Below, one piece after another: positions 1 through 11,075 of a stretch of 64,000 nucleotides of DNA (the first letter of the stretch is position 1; every line of letters starts with the position of its first letter). The notes under the pieces are model-generated. The model saw only the letters and a program-made list of their open reading frames with translations, searched no databases and was not told the origin of the DNA. Both the position numbers and the translations under genes were made by a program. The DNA comes from Ligustrum vulgare. Lineage: Eukaryota > Streptophyta > Magnoliopsida > Lamiales > Oleaceae. The stretch lies in the NCBI GenBank assembly GCA_963555705.1, contig OY743180.1, positions 32,830,129-32,894,128 of the forward strand, read 5' to 3'.

Positions 1-608
1 CAAATCCTGCTACAAAGCTGATGGACACATAAAGACACAGAGTAATGTGAAGAATTTAATGTAAATAAATGCACACGAAGCATCAATTGTCCCATAACTA
101 TATAAAAAACTAAATTCTACAAATATAGTAAGTAGCACATTATCAGTATAATGTCTTATCCTAATGTCTAATCAAGAAGAGTGCATTAATGGTTCTTCAA
201 TTTTTGCAGCATTGAATACTCAGGCATGCTTCATATCCATTATTATTTCTATCAAAAGAAATGCATAATGACATGAACATGATTATTTAGACACCCAATG
301 AACCGGTATGATGATATATCAAGAGAGAAGCAAGTGGGGCCAATTGGAAAATTGGTCTATTTAGGGGCAGTATTGTTAACATGTTTCCCTCTTGACAACG
401 ATTTGAAACTGAAGCAGGACATGGTGCAAGGGTTTTGATAACAGCTGTTTCATCGAGACAACATGGGTGCATGGTTTTTTTAAGTACATACCGTTTGATT
501 GACAAAATTTCAGCTTGGAAAATAAGCTTTCTTCAAAATGCGAAATCCATTTTGCTCCAATCTTTCATATATTCGAGCAAGAAGAGTGCAAAGAACATCA
601 TACCCACC
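1..608. other. AT-rich sequence without recognised coding content; possible intron 1 of the MRT4-like gene
   Basis: Open frames of 60-80 codons occur on both strands, but none resembles a known family. If the MRT4 exon at 609-631 is real, this is its first intron on the minus strand. No transposon ends were recognised. Confidence 0.3.
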
Positions 609-631
609 CTATTACGCTTTGATTTCGGCAT
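609..631 (-). CDS. MRT4: Probable first coding exon of an MRT4-type ribosome assembly factor (partial)
   Basis: Read on the minus strand from the ATG at 631, the first eight codons give MPKSKRNR, followed at once by a plausible splice donor (AG|GTGGGTATG). MPKSKR at the extreme N-terminus is characteristic of MRT4/MRTO4, the nucleolar P0-like protein that assembles the 60S subunit stalk base; in plant members I recall the next residues as PVTLSKTKKKG. That second part is not found in 1-608, so exon 2 would lie beyond the left edge and 1-608 would be intron 1. The assignment rests on eight residues and a donor, so it is tentative. A short open frame running through the donor ends after 32 codons and is not expected to be the product. 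Confidence 0.45.
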
Positions 632-705
632 CCTCTGTTGGCTCCCTCTACTACTGCAACCGACTCCTCCGGCCTGTTGAAGAATGAAGAAAATGAGGGG
701 GAGTT

Positions 706-1781
706 AGGCAGCGTTCTCTTTGGCGTTTTCCAACCGTTTTTCGTTTTCTATTTTCGAAAATGCAGATAAAGCGTTCTCTTGCGTCGTTTTTGAGAAAAAA
801 ATTCGAAAATGTTTCCAAATTTTGTAAAGACATTTTTTGCGTTTTTACAAATTATAACTATAATCGAAAAACGCGAAAAGCGCGCGTTTTCATATTAAAA
901 GAATTTAAAATAATAAAAAAATAGAAATTTGTTAAAACTTGTCACTTTTAATTACATTATTGGTCCCTAATTTTCAAAATTTGTCATTTTACTCCTCAAA
1001 TCTTGAAATTTATTTTGAAAATACCCTCATTTATTTGCAACTTAAGTCCCTCAACTTCAGATTTTCTTGCACATTAGTCGATAAATTTTACTTTTCTTTC
1101 AATTTAGTCATTCTCGTATTTGCTTTATAGGTCATTGTCTTCAAACATGTATAACTTTTGATGTACAACTCCGAATTACACTCCTTTTTTGCGTCAAACT
1201 CCAAATTCAACCATCTTTCTGATGATATATCATGTGCTTAATTATTAAACATTTCTTTTTTACTTTTGTATTGTAGACACTTGTTTTGTAAGGGCATCAT
1301 TGATTAACGTAAATTGATTTCTGCAAATTTTATTGAAACTTAAATTTTAAACGTTATGAGTGCTTACTGGAAGGATGTATATATATGAAGTATTAAATGG
1401 AATGATTACTTTAGAAGGGCAAATTGCTACCCAAATGTGGAACGATTACTTTAAAAGGTCAACATGAATTTTTGAACTTTTTTGGCATAACCAAATTGTG
1501 TGATTGAGGCTATTTCATTTATTTTTGTTGTGCAACTCAAATAATGTTTCTTTATTTTATTTATATTCACAAGCAATATAATTACAAGTATACATAAATA
1601 GTTTTCTGCAAAATTTTAAATAGAACGTGTTTTCCAACTTTTCATTTTCGAAGACAGTTTTCATAAATAACAAACCAATCTCATTTTCAGCAATTTCGAA
1701 AAAAGTCACAGAAAATGAAAAACAGAAAATATTTTCAAAAATGAAAACAGGAAACTGAAATATAAAGAGAACACAGTCTTA
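706..1781. mobile_element. Non-autonomous DNA-transposon-like element with terminal inverted repeats
   Basis: The left end (706 onward, AGGCAGCGTTCTCTTT) and the reverse complement of the right end (TAAGACTGTGTTCTCTTT) share the core GTTCTCTTT, and both subterminal regions are rich in TTTTC/GAAAA runs. GAGTT flanks the element at 701-705 and 1782-1786, a candidate 5-bp target duplication. No transposase is encoded. It sits about 75 bp upstream of the putative MRT4 start codon and would separate that gene's 5' leader from its older promoter. The inverted repeats are imperfect, so the superfamily is left open. Confidence 0.5.
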
Positions 1782-1978
1782 GAGTTCCAGAGCGAGAGTG
1801 AGGGAGGCGAGGAAACGTCGTAACGAAGTGAAAGAAAATAGGTATCAAACGGTCCCCCAATTTTTGATAATCTTTAGCGGATTAATTAATGGTCATGAAG
1901 GGTCATTTAGGTGTTATATAAGATTATTTTGAGGGCATAACAGTCCAAAAATGTTTCCCCTCCTAAGAGACTTTTATA

Positions 1979-2027
<49 letters not shown>
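1979..2027. repeat. (AT)n microsatellite
   Basis: About 24 uninterrupted AT dinucleotides. Confidence 0.97.
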
Positions 2028-2029
<2 letters not shown>

Positions 2030-2099
2030 TGTAGATGTATAGATAAATATTCTATTTTTATTGAGATATATTTTCCATGGGATATAAAACCTGGTTTGT

Positions 2100-3300
2100 T
2101 TAAAGTCTAAGATGATCATCAGAGTGACCTTTACTTATTGTGGAATATCTTTAGGTTACGTAATCTTGATGAAGATTCTTTATTTGATTTTCGGACGTCT
2201 TATACATTGTTGATAGGGACTTGATATTTTTGTGGAATAAAAATATAGAATTTCAATGAATTAAATGTCTCCTTATTTGACTAGCAAAAGAGAGTGTGTA
2301 AAAAAAATCAAGTTTGTGTAAAAAAATCAAGTTTCTTGAAAAAAATTGTTTCAAGAACTTGGAAATGATGAAATTCTGTGGAGATATTTGCTCATGTACA
2401 TAAAGATGATGGATGTTTCTATTTATGGTAAAGATTTATATCAAGATTTAGGAAGTGTTCTAAGTAGAATGATAGTTGTGTAGATTGGCGTGAAGAGATA
2501 TGATTAAAACACTTGATTAGAGTGTAAAGGATATGCTATCGACGATTTGGTTGATTATTTATCATTTGTCATTCATGGAACTGATTATTAGGACTAGATA
2601 AGAATGACCATTTTGATGTTATATATGATGCTCTAATATTTTGAGAATTTATCTTATTGTGATGAAAGAGGCAAAATAAAGTTATTTGGTATTAAGTACA
2701 TAATGATTGGAGGATTATTCAAGTGATGACATAAACTTAGATTTTGGAGAACATGGAAAGTAGTATTCTTAAACTTCATATTGAAAAAGTATTTAGTTTC
2801 TCTTAGGTCTGGTAAAATGAAAATCTAAGAACATCCTATCTTGATCTTTGAGATGATATTTGAAGAAGTTAAAGAAGTTCTACTTGAAATAGTTGATGAG
2901 AGACGACTGGGAATCAATGCAAGATCGGAATAATTGAGATCTATGTCCAGTGAAAGTTTATTGGGGACATTCAAAAAATAGGTAGCATGGGCAAATTAGG
3001 GTCATTTATGTGTTCAACATTTTCATATGGTTCTAATTTAATTAAATGAAAATTTGCAGAATACTATTTAAACTATTTTTAATTAATTTGCTTGCAGAAT
3101 ACTACTGACTCAAACTCAAATTTCCTTTCACAAGATACTGAAAACATGGTTACCTGCAACACATTAATGTGAGCACTAAGAGTCTATATTAGCACAGCTT
3201 GGTCAGGTTCGGGATTTGAGGAAGCTCTGGTTCTATTAAAATCCAGAAATGCAAGTTCTTTCGAAACCACCAGAGTCTATTTATCAAGACATATTTTGAA
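2100..3300. other. AT-rich sequence, possibly a very old retrotransposon pol remnant
   Basis: No open frame longer than about 70 codons. A stretch near 2750-2830 faintly resembles a stretch near 22340-22430 in the decayed Tekay-type element, which suggests a heavily mutated relic. The similarity is too weak for a firm call. Confidence 0.2.
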
Positions 3301-3362
3301 ATATAACAACAAGTATTCCCGCTTAATTTTTTTTGTAATATTGATATTGAATTCAATAAAAC

Positions 3363-3520
3363 TTTATTTTAGGCTTAGTTCCAAATTAGGATAATTCTAA
3401 AAAAAATAAAAAATAAATAAAAAACTTTATTTAGGCTTAGTTCCAAGTTAGGATAATTCTCCCAAAAGAAAATAATATATATATTTATTTTAAGCTTAGT
3501 TCCAAGTTAGGATAATTCTT
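3363..3520. repeat. Short tandem repeat, three copies, period about 60 bp
   Basis: A unit containing CTTAGTTCCAAGTTAGGATA followed by ATTCT occurs three times, with the CTTAGTTCC core at about 3373, 3435 and 3494, separated by A-rich spacers. Confidence 0.85.
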
Positions 3521-3536
3521 AAATAAAAAAAAATCC

Positions 3537-3737
3537 CAAAACGTGTTTTTTGACGTTTTGAACATTTTTTGTTGAAATACACTTAAAACGCCCAAAACGA
3601 GGTTTTGGGCGTTTTGTGTACAATTTTTTTTTTTTTCAAAATGAGTTTTCGAAAATGGTAAAGAAAACGCGTTTTTAATGTTTTCGAAAATCAAAACAGA
3701 AAATGACCTCAAAACAGTAAAGAGAACAGGATCTTAG
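3537..3737. mobile_element. Fold-back (palindromic) element fragment related to the 706-1781 element
   Basis: A perfect 14-bp inverted repeat (AAAACGCCCAAAAC at 3585-3598 and its complement at 3602-3615) surrounds a 3-bp loop, and looser arms extend outward to about 3690. The right end reads AAAGAGAACAGGATCTTAG, nearly the same as the right end of the 706-1781 element (AAAGAGAACACAGTCTTAG), so the two probably share a transposition system. A matching left end was not found. Confidence 0.5.
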
Positions 3738-3740
3738 TTT

Positions 3741-4518
3741 TCAATTATTGAAAGTTAAGGATTCGAGGCTATATCATATGAAGGTTGGGGGCTTGATTTG
3801 TTCTTTTATAATAGTTATCCATTACTTTTGACATAAAAATGATACATATCTCATTTTTTAGAACAAAAGCCGAAAGCTTCACTGGGAACGAAAAAAGTGG
3901 AAAATTGGAGAAAATCAAAGAAAAGGGAAAAAAGTTATTATAATTTTATGGAGCTGTTCTTGGTTCTCTATGTTCTCCTTATTTTAAAGAGGTAAGTAGA
4001 AATGTGAATTAAATTTCTTGGGATTTTGAACAATTTACTTTTAACAAATTTTAGCTATAATTAGAAGATTTTGGTATATTTTGAGGTATTAAGCATGAAA
4101 CACATCAAACAAGTATATATTAGAAGGTTGATGTTAAAGCAAGTGAAAATTTGAATTGGGTTTGAGAAATAGAAGGTTATTCTTTGATTTCTCCTGTGCA
4201 TATATAATGTTGAACTCTTGAATTAAGGATTATATGTTTGATTTCTCCATTTTGTAGCAGTTTTAACCATTTTTTTAGCAAGGCATACACGTGTTCTATT
4301 TTTGAAATTTGCCCGAAATAGTGTTTTTGTCAATAGGTTGATAAAAGACTTCAATATACATACTTGGTAATAGAATTCAATAATGTGGAAATGTATTGTT
4401 AGTTTTACAACCATTTGATTTTCTAAGATTTATTATGGGAATCAAATTCAGTACCGAATATTGGTAATTAGATTAAGTGTTATTTATTGGAGTTTTATAT
4501 ATGTGTTAATAGCTTGGT
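3741..4518. other. AT-rich intergenic sequence
   Basis: No coding, RNA or transposon feature recognised. Confidence 0.5.
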
Positions 4519-4994
4519 TGTAACGTCCCGAGTTTTAAACACTCGGAACGTCACTTCATCGTATCAACTAACTTTCAAAATAAACATTAAGCGGAAAATA
4601 ACTGGAATATCAATCGCGTAATTTTATAAAATTTGACTCAAATCATCAAAAATTTGAATACTAAAATAATTTGAAAAACAAACTTGGAACAAACATGAAA
4701 TAAATAAGTTTCAATTTCAATAATGACCACCATCGTACGCCTTGTCGCCAACTCCATCATCGGCAAAATTGGTTTTGAAAAACATGAGTATTTCAAAGAA
4801 ATACTCAGTAGACTTGCACACAATAATCACTTGACATTATAAATTAAAACACATAGTCATGATATTCAAGTCTGAGGTGTCGAAACGATCACCAGTAGTC
4901 TCATGAACAAGTAAATAAATAAAAGTTCAAGTCTCATACATTTAAGCAAGTAAATTCTCGTAACATAGTCTCATGCTTGAAAAGCAAGTTTTAG
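4519..4994 (-). repeat. 3'-terminal piece of a Tekay-type LTR in inverted orientation
   Basis: The segment starts TGTAACGTCCCGAG, which corresponds to the reverse complement of the LTR end at 8969-8982 (CTCGGGGCACTACA). Further matches to the reversed LTR follow, for example around GGCAAAATT and the AATACTCAGTAGACT block near 4800. It is diverged, so it comes from a related older copy. It meets the plus-strand 5' LTR head to head at about 4995. Confidence 0.7.
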
Positions 4995-7900
4995 CTAGCG
5001 ACCAAGAATTTTCACATATTTAAATAATTATTTTAAACTATAAAACGTGCAGCTGCAATCTCACCCATTTTTAAGTTAATGTCGCGACGTATTCGTCTAG
5101 CCAAGTCGAGAAATGTAAAGTCCATTCAATTTTAAATAAATCCCGAATTTCTAAAATTTTATTATTTATTTATTTATTTAAATTATTATTTTCAAAATCG
5201 TTTTAAATTCCAAATTACGTCAAGCTAATTTTATCTGATCCATTTTCCTACTCAGTTGAATTCAAGTATTATTTTTCTCGAACTTCGTGTGTATTGCTTG
5301 TCTAATTTTCCATAACATCCTACATCAACCTATACTACCACCAACTTCCATCAATCACATTAATCTCATACCCTATCAAACTCTCACTCACCAACCTCTA
5401 CAATTCACACCATCTTCACCAGCCTCTCCTCTCAACACAACCACAGGATCATCCTTGTTCCCAGCAACACTATTCACGACATTGGAGCTCAGCATGCCGC
5501 TACCTCATTTCCTCAACTCCATTGCAGTCACCTTCCGCAGCCAGGTAACCACCTCACTGCACCACCACTTTCCCGTTCATGCACTACCACCGCAAGCATC
5601 ACCACTGCCGACTCAACCATTCTACAAGCCAACTACATCACCGCCTCTACCACCGTACACTACCAGTCCATTGACAAGCCGCCACCTCCATCAAGCCATC
5701 ACCACCACCAAACCATCACTACCGCCACCTCCTTCATCATCATCATCATCACCTCAATCGTGCGGGCCACCACCGCACACAGCCAACAACCACCTCGGCC
5801 AACCCACTTCCAAACTCAAATCAAACCCAAAATCTTACAAAGAAAACCAAAATACTTACCTCAACCACCGCTTATACCGCCAGACTTTCGCGTTAAGCTC
5901 CAAATCGCAGCCAATAAGCCTCTGTTTAGCCATCGATTTCGCACTCAATCCCACACCAAACTCCCTCGAATCTGAACCTTCCCTTGTGCGTCGCTCACCG
6001 CACCCTGCGCCGGAGATTTCGTCGGCGAAACCGTAGGCTGGAGACCGATTTTCCCTCAAGCCCGCACCTCCGCTCTCTCTCTCTTCTTCTTCTCCGTTCG
6101 TGAGATAGGGGAGAGAGAAATGAAATTGGTTTTTAATAATTTTGATTTTCGAAATTTGCACTTTAGTCCCCTAGTTTTAAGGTTATTTAAATCAGTCCCT
6201 ATAGTTTTTAAAATAATCATTTTAGCCCCTTAATTTTTAAATGATTTTAATCAGCCCCTTCATTTTTAAAATCAATTATTTCAATCCCTACAGTTTAATA
6301 TCCATTTTGAGTTTCAACCAAAGTTTTGAAAATTTACATTTTTGGTCCCCAATGTTCCATTTCGGCCCATGAGTTCAAATATTTTAAAAAATTCTATCCT
6401 TTAATTTAAAAATCTGTTATTTTCTGCCTAACTATTTTAATAGAATTTTATTTGAGTTCTGAAAGTTTTGAAAAACTCCATTTTAGTCCCTAGTTTAAAG
6501 GTATTCATTTTAGTCCCCCAACTTTCAAAACAGCAATTTCAGTCCCTAAATTTTATTTATCATATTAAACTATAAATTTCAAAACAGTAATTTAACTTAT
6601 TTTTCTAATTGGCTAGACGAGGCGTACGGAGTTTTAAAGGATTGAAGTCATTTCCAGCTCGATTTTGCACTCGTTGAAATTAAGGTAAACTCGCCCCTAT
6701 TAATTGATTTAAAATTATGATTGCGTGTGAATGTGTATGTTATGTGACTTCTGTGAAACTCATTTTTATGAAAAGAGACGAGAATGTATTTCTTTGGAAA
6801 TATTTATGTTGTTATGTGTTCACTGATATCTCGCGAAGCGAAATATCCCCGCAAGTATACGGGTCGTGAGAAGTAATAAAGTGGACCTAGGAGTCCGGAT
6901 TATCGTCCCACGAGGACTGCTATTAATTACCGAAATATTTTAGTTCTACACTTTATTTGAACGAACAAATGAATTTGCGGTTTTAAACTAAAACTAAAGA
7001 ATTAAACTAAAGAATTTAAAATTGGAGAATTATTTTGTTTTCAAATACGATTGTAAAGTAGTTGGGATTTACGATTTCACCTAACCAATTAAATTAACTC
7101 CTATTCCAGTTTTATTTCCTAAATATGCATTCGGTCGAATTCACTAATTTAAATTGAAATTCCTCTCTCGAGTTTAAATCAACTCTACCTAAATAAGTCA
7201 ACCACGTATCTCTACAGAGGGTCCGAATATTCCTTATCTAGATGCATAATACACAAGAATTCACACACGACCGCAATAATAACAAGAGTATATCTCTATC
7301 TCTCGTTCAATTATCGGATTTATTACCTAGATCTATGTTATTAACTCACCTCTCGGATTATGAAAATAACACATAAAATCATGAATAAGTGGCCAGTTCA
7401 TTCACGCATTAAACGCAATAATAAATCAGCACATGCATTAAAGCGGTAAAACAAGGAATATGGAATTAAAATAATTAATTAGGATACATCGTTCATCCCA
7501 ACATCAAATTTAGCTACACATCATATTTAAATAACAAAAACAAAATATAATGACGTTCATTAAAAATAACAACGAAGAATGGAAAGATTGTACCAATTAT
7601 CAATTCTTCAGGTATCTTCAATTCACACGCCTCTACGATGCTTGAATCTCCAAGAATTTGAATTAAAATCTCTGTTGTTGCTTGTTCTATGGAGAGGCAA
7701 AGGTCTAGATCTCGTGCCTCTTATGTTGTATATATAGGTTTTGGAGAAACCTAGGTCAAGAAAGAGAAACTTCTATTGAAAATCGCGAGAAAAAGCCCAT
7801 ACTCGGCCCAGTCGGATAACTGCGCGATCGCTTGGCTTCAACCCTAACGATCGCGTGCTTGACCCTAAAACTCTCGAGTTATATTTTCGCACCATCTCGC

Positions 7901-8982
7901 GATCGCGTGGCACCTATCCAGGGATCGCAACTTCCATCTTTTCTCGGTTGTGTAAGTTGGTCCTTGACTTTTAATTGCACCTTCAGTCCTCAACTTTCAA
8001 TTGTTGCAATTTAGTCCCCAAACTTTATCTTCTTCTCGATTTGCCCATTTAAGCTCTTAATTCATTCAATTAGGTCCTCCAACCTCTGATTCGTTCATTT
8101 TGGCACATTGCATCTTTCCGGTTGACGTCACAAACTTATAAATTGCTCGTTTTAGCTCCAATCAACATCCAATTATGCATTTTTCTCATCAATTACTTCA
8201 TTCTTCATCTTTTAGGATATTTTCTACAAAGTAAACAGATAAACACAAATTAAATAGCATATATTCTAAAATGATAATAATTTATTCTAATTTAAACGTA
8301 CAAATAAGTGTATAAAACACACTTATCATTATGCTTGTCATAACTTATATGCTTTTATGCATGAGAAAGAAAGAAGAGAATGTCTTGCAAGATAAATGAT
8401 GATGTTATGCATAACTTACGTGCCTTAAGTGCACGAGACAAGACTACTCACACCCGATGATTTTAAAGAGCCTATGATTTTTCAAAGAGAAGCCATCTGC
8501 TTTAATGCACGAGAAGAGATTACCCACACCTTATGATTTCTAAAGAGCCTGCATCTACGTGTTCAATTATATTGTGATTAATTAATTGGTGATGAGTCTA
8601 CTGAGTATTTTTATGAAATGCTCATTTCTATTTTAACAAAATTTGCAGATTTCGGAGAGGGTTGCAAGTGATGAATGATTGTGACAATAGTCGTTAAATA
8701 ATTGAGAATCTTATTTTGATGATTCATATTTCTAAACTTTGATTATTTTGAGAATTTCAATTATTTGAGAAATTATGGCATTGCCGAATGTTTTGTATTA
8801 GTAGTGGCTCGATTCATTATTTTGAATTGTTTCATAAATTTTTTCAAGTTTTATTGACCATTACAGTGTATTTAATGTTGCCAAAAATGAATTTCAGTTA
8901 TTTCGTCCGTTAAAATATTATTTTAAAAGTTAGACCAGACGATGACGTGGTGAACCGGGTATTTAGAACTCGGGGCACTACA
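4995..8982 (+). repeat. 5' LTR of the Tekay-like element (about 2.47 kb without its insertion)
   Basis: Colinear with 24017-25551 for its first ~1.5 kb. It contains a Pro/Ser/Thr-rich C-rich tract (about 5290-5860), a CT tract near 6070, and a long series of 'TTTAGTCCC' phrases typical of plant gypsy LTRs. The first two bases read GC where the 3' LTR has TG. A solo LTR with its TTATG duplication occupies 6817-8333. The end ACTACA is followed by the primer binding site. Confidence 0.85.
6817..8328 (-). mobile_element. Solo LTR of a tRNA-Asp-primed (Athila-type) family inside the Tekay LTR
   Basis: The element is bounded by TGTTCAC at 6817 and CTTATCA at 8328, with a perfect 5-bp duplication TTATG at 6812-6816 and 8329-8333. 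Its ends and the 'CACGAGGACT' block resemble the 41314-43009 LTR, which is joined to a tRNA-Asp primer site; this sets its orientation as minus. It has a TATATATA box near 7727 (minus strand) and CGATCG palindromes at 7825, 7848 and 7900, with a degenerate copy at 7922. No internal region remains, so it arose by LTR-LTR recombination. Confidence 0.9.
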
Positions 8983-8985
8983 GCT

Positions 8986-8997
8986 TTGTATCAGAGC
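8986..8997 (+). other. Primer binding site (initiator Met tRNA), Tekay-like element
   Basis: TTGTATCAGAGC matches the usual plant initiator-Met primer complement TGGTATCAGAGC with one change, 3 bp after the LTR end. Confidence 0.8.
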
Positions 8998-11075
8998 CAG
9001 TCTGCGTTTCTGTAGACTGGAAAATTTTCAAATTTTTTTTCCAAGAAATAGTTTTCATTATTTAATTATTATTAATGAAGATTGTCACTGCCATCATTCG
9101 TTCCACCAATTCCGAGGTAAAGAGTTTATGATGTTTAACGTTATTTCAGTATTTCGGATACTTATTTTAATGATTTATGAGATTTAGAAGAAAGAGAAAG
9201 AGATTGTATCCGAATAAGAAAGAAAGAAAGAAATGAGTTTTGGAGCATAACGAGAAATTGTATCCGAATCAGAAAGAAAAGAAAAGAAAGAAAACGAGTG
9301 TTGAGCATAATGGGAATAATATGATTTAAGAATGATTTTACAATAATTTTTGTCCTCGAACTTAGAAATGATGAACCCTAGCTGGACTTTGCATAATTGA
9401 TTTTAGATATGGCACCATTTACGAGGAGTTAACTGAAAGGATTAGACAATATTTTCGGAATATATATCATTTGGACCAAACACCTCATGTTAGGATATAT
9501 GACCACACTATCGACTATTGTGCCGCGCATTATGAGGCCATGACTAGTGATTTTAGAGCAGCTGTTGCGAAAATTCATTGGTCACTTGTTGTCAACATTT
9601 TCAGTAAATCAACGAGAAATAGCAAGCCAGTTTTATGAGGTTGTGATGAGATGTTGAGATTATAAGTAATATGATTTTATTGAGACTTTTATGAGAAGAA
9701 ATATGAATTTAGAGATTTAAAGATTTGGTTCTTAATTATTGGGAATTAAGGACTTGATATTGTGTTTGAGTAAGTGAATTATTCCTCTATTTTGATAGAA
9801 ATTTATAATGTTGTTTGGTCTTGTAATTAAAAATTTTGGGACTATGAATTGTGGCATATATTTTATAAGTATGACAAATGAGTGGTCATTTGAGCCAATT
9901 AATGTATTGAAGGAAGTGATATTGTGATATTGGAAACTATGATTAGAAATTGTTATGTTGAGGAATTATGAATTGATTTTCTGGGATATTTTTGGTGGTA
10001 TTGAAGTTTGTTGAGATTTTTGTCAATATTTAAATCGTGGTGGTCAGTTATGGAGTGTAACTACGGGTTGTTATTGTTGGTTATGAAGTATACCTACAGG
10101 TTGGATAAGTCCAAATTACAAGGGCATTGATGTTGGACTTGCAAGTTCAGTTACACCACAAGTAAGATTTAGTAAATGAATATAAAGGGATGATGACCCT
10201 TGAGATATTTTTGGCTTCTTCGAAGTATAATCATTTTTATAATGGATATAGTTATATTGAAATGCTCTCCTTGTTTCACAATTTCAAAAACAAGATGGTG
10301 TATACAACTACTTGGATATCAAGATATACATGAAGTGATGTGAAGACTTGATGCATACATTGGGAAATGTCAAGTTATATTTTGAAAGATGAGTGAAGAC
10401 AAATATTATGGCATTATTGGGAAGAATCTTAATTATTCTTTGGAACAAATTGATTATTAAATGATCACTTATATTGGAGAATATTATAAAATATGGTGGT
10501 ATGTGATAATACTGTTGATTTATTTTGGAAGTCGATTGGTAGATGATGTTAAAGATTTGGTTATTTACATGTAATATGATTATTTGGAAAAGTCAGTTAT
10601 CATAATGAGAGATATTGAAAGTATTTTATAGTGAGATGCCTTAAAGGAGTAACCATTTATTCAAAGTGAGAAATTGGGCACATATGATTGAATGTTTGGG
10701 ATTATGTGAGATAATGATGATTGTCATAAGGTCATTTGTATATAAAAGGTGCAATAGATGATTATAAGGAATAATGTGGTTTTTCTTATGGTGAGAACTG
10801 AAAGTGATGATGTGTTGAGATTATGAAATAAGTTGACTTTTCGTGAATAAGTTGTGCTATATTTGGTTCTAAGTGGGATTCGAAGAAAGATGAGTCTCAT
10901 CCATGGAAAATAAATCAGGGTTTCCTCGTGATCAGTGAATGATTCACTAATGTACACTAAGTTTTCATTTATGATACTAGAATATCATTGATGGTATCTT
11001 GGTTCGAAAATAAGAAATGAACTTTTATGCATTTGTCCTTGTGGATAGGATTTGTGGAAAATGGGGATAAGACTT
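8998..11075 (+). other. Decayed internal region of the Tekay-like element, gag side
   Basis: No open frame above about 77 codons and no readable gag or protease domain. Many A-to-G/T-rich stretches (GATTTGG, TTATGG) suggest a mutated coding sequence. It ends at the Athila insertion, where GACTT (11071-11075) is the left copy of the target duplication. Confidence 0.5.

Noticed and set aside
435..680. 81-codon plus-strand open frame near the left edge
   Set aside because: No family resemblance and no supporting context; it overlaps the more plausible minus-strand MRT4 exon.
5287..6036. 249-codon Pro/Ser/Thr-rich open frame
   Set aside because: It lies wholly inside the Tekay-like LTR. The equivalent region of the 3' LTR (24286-24995) is split between two frames, and the composition is simply C-rich low complexity. 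Not a gene.
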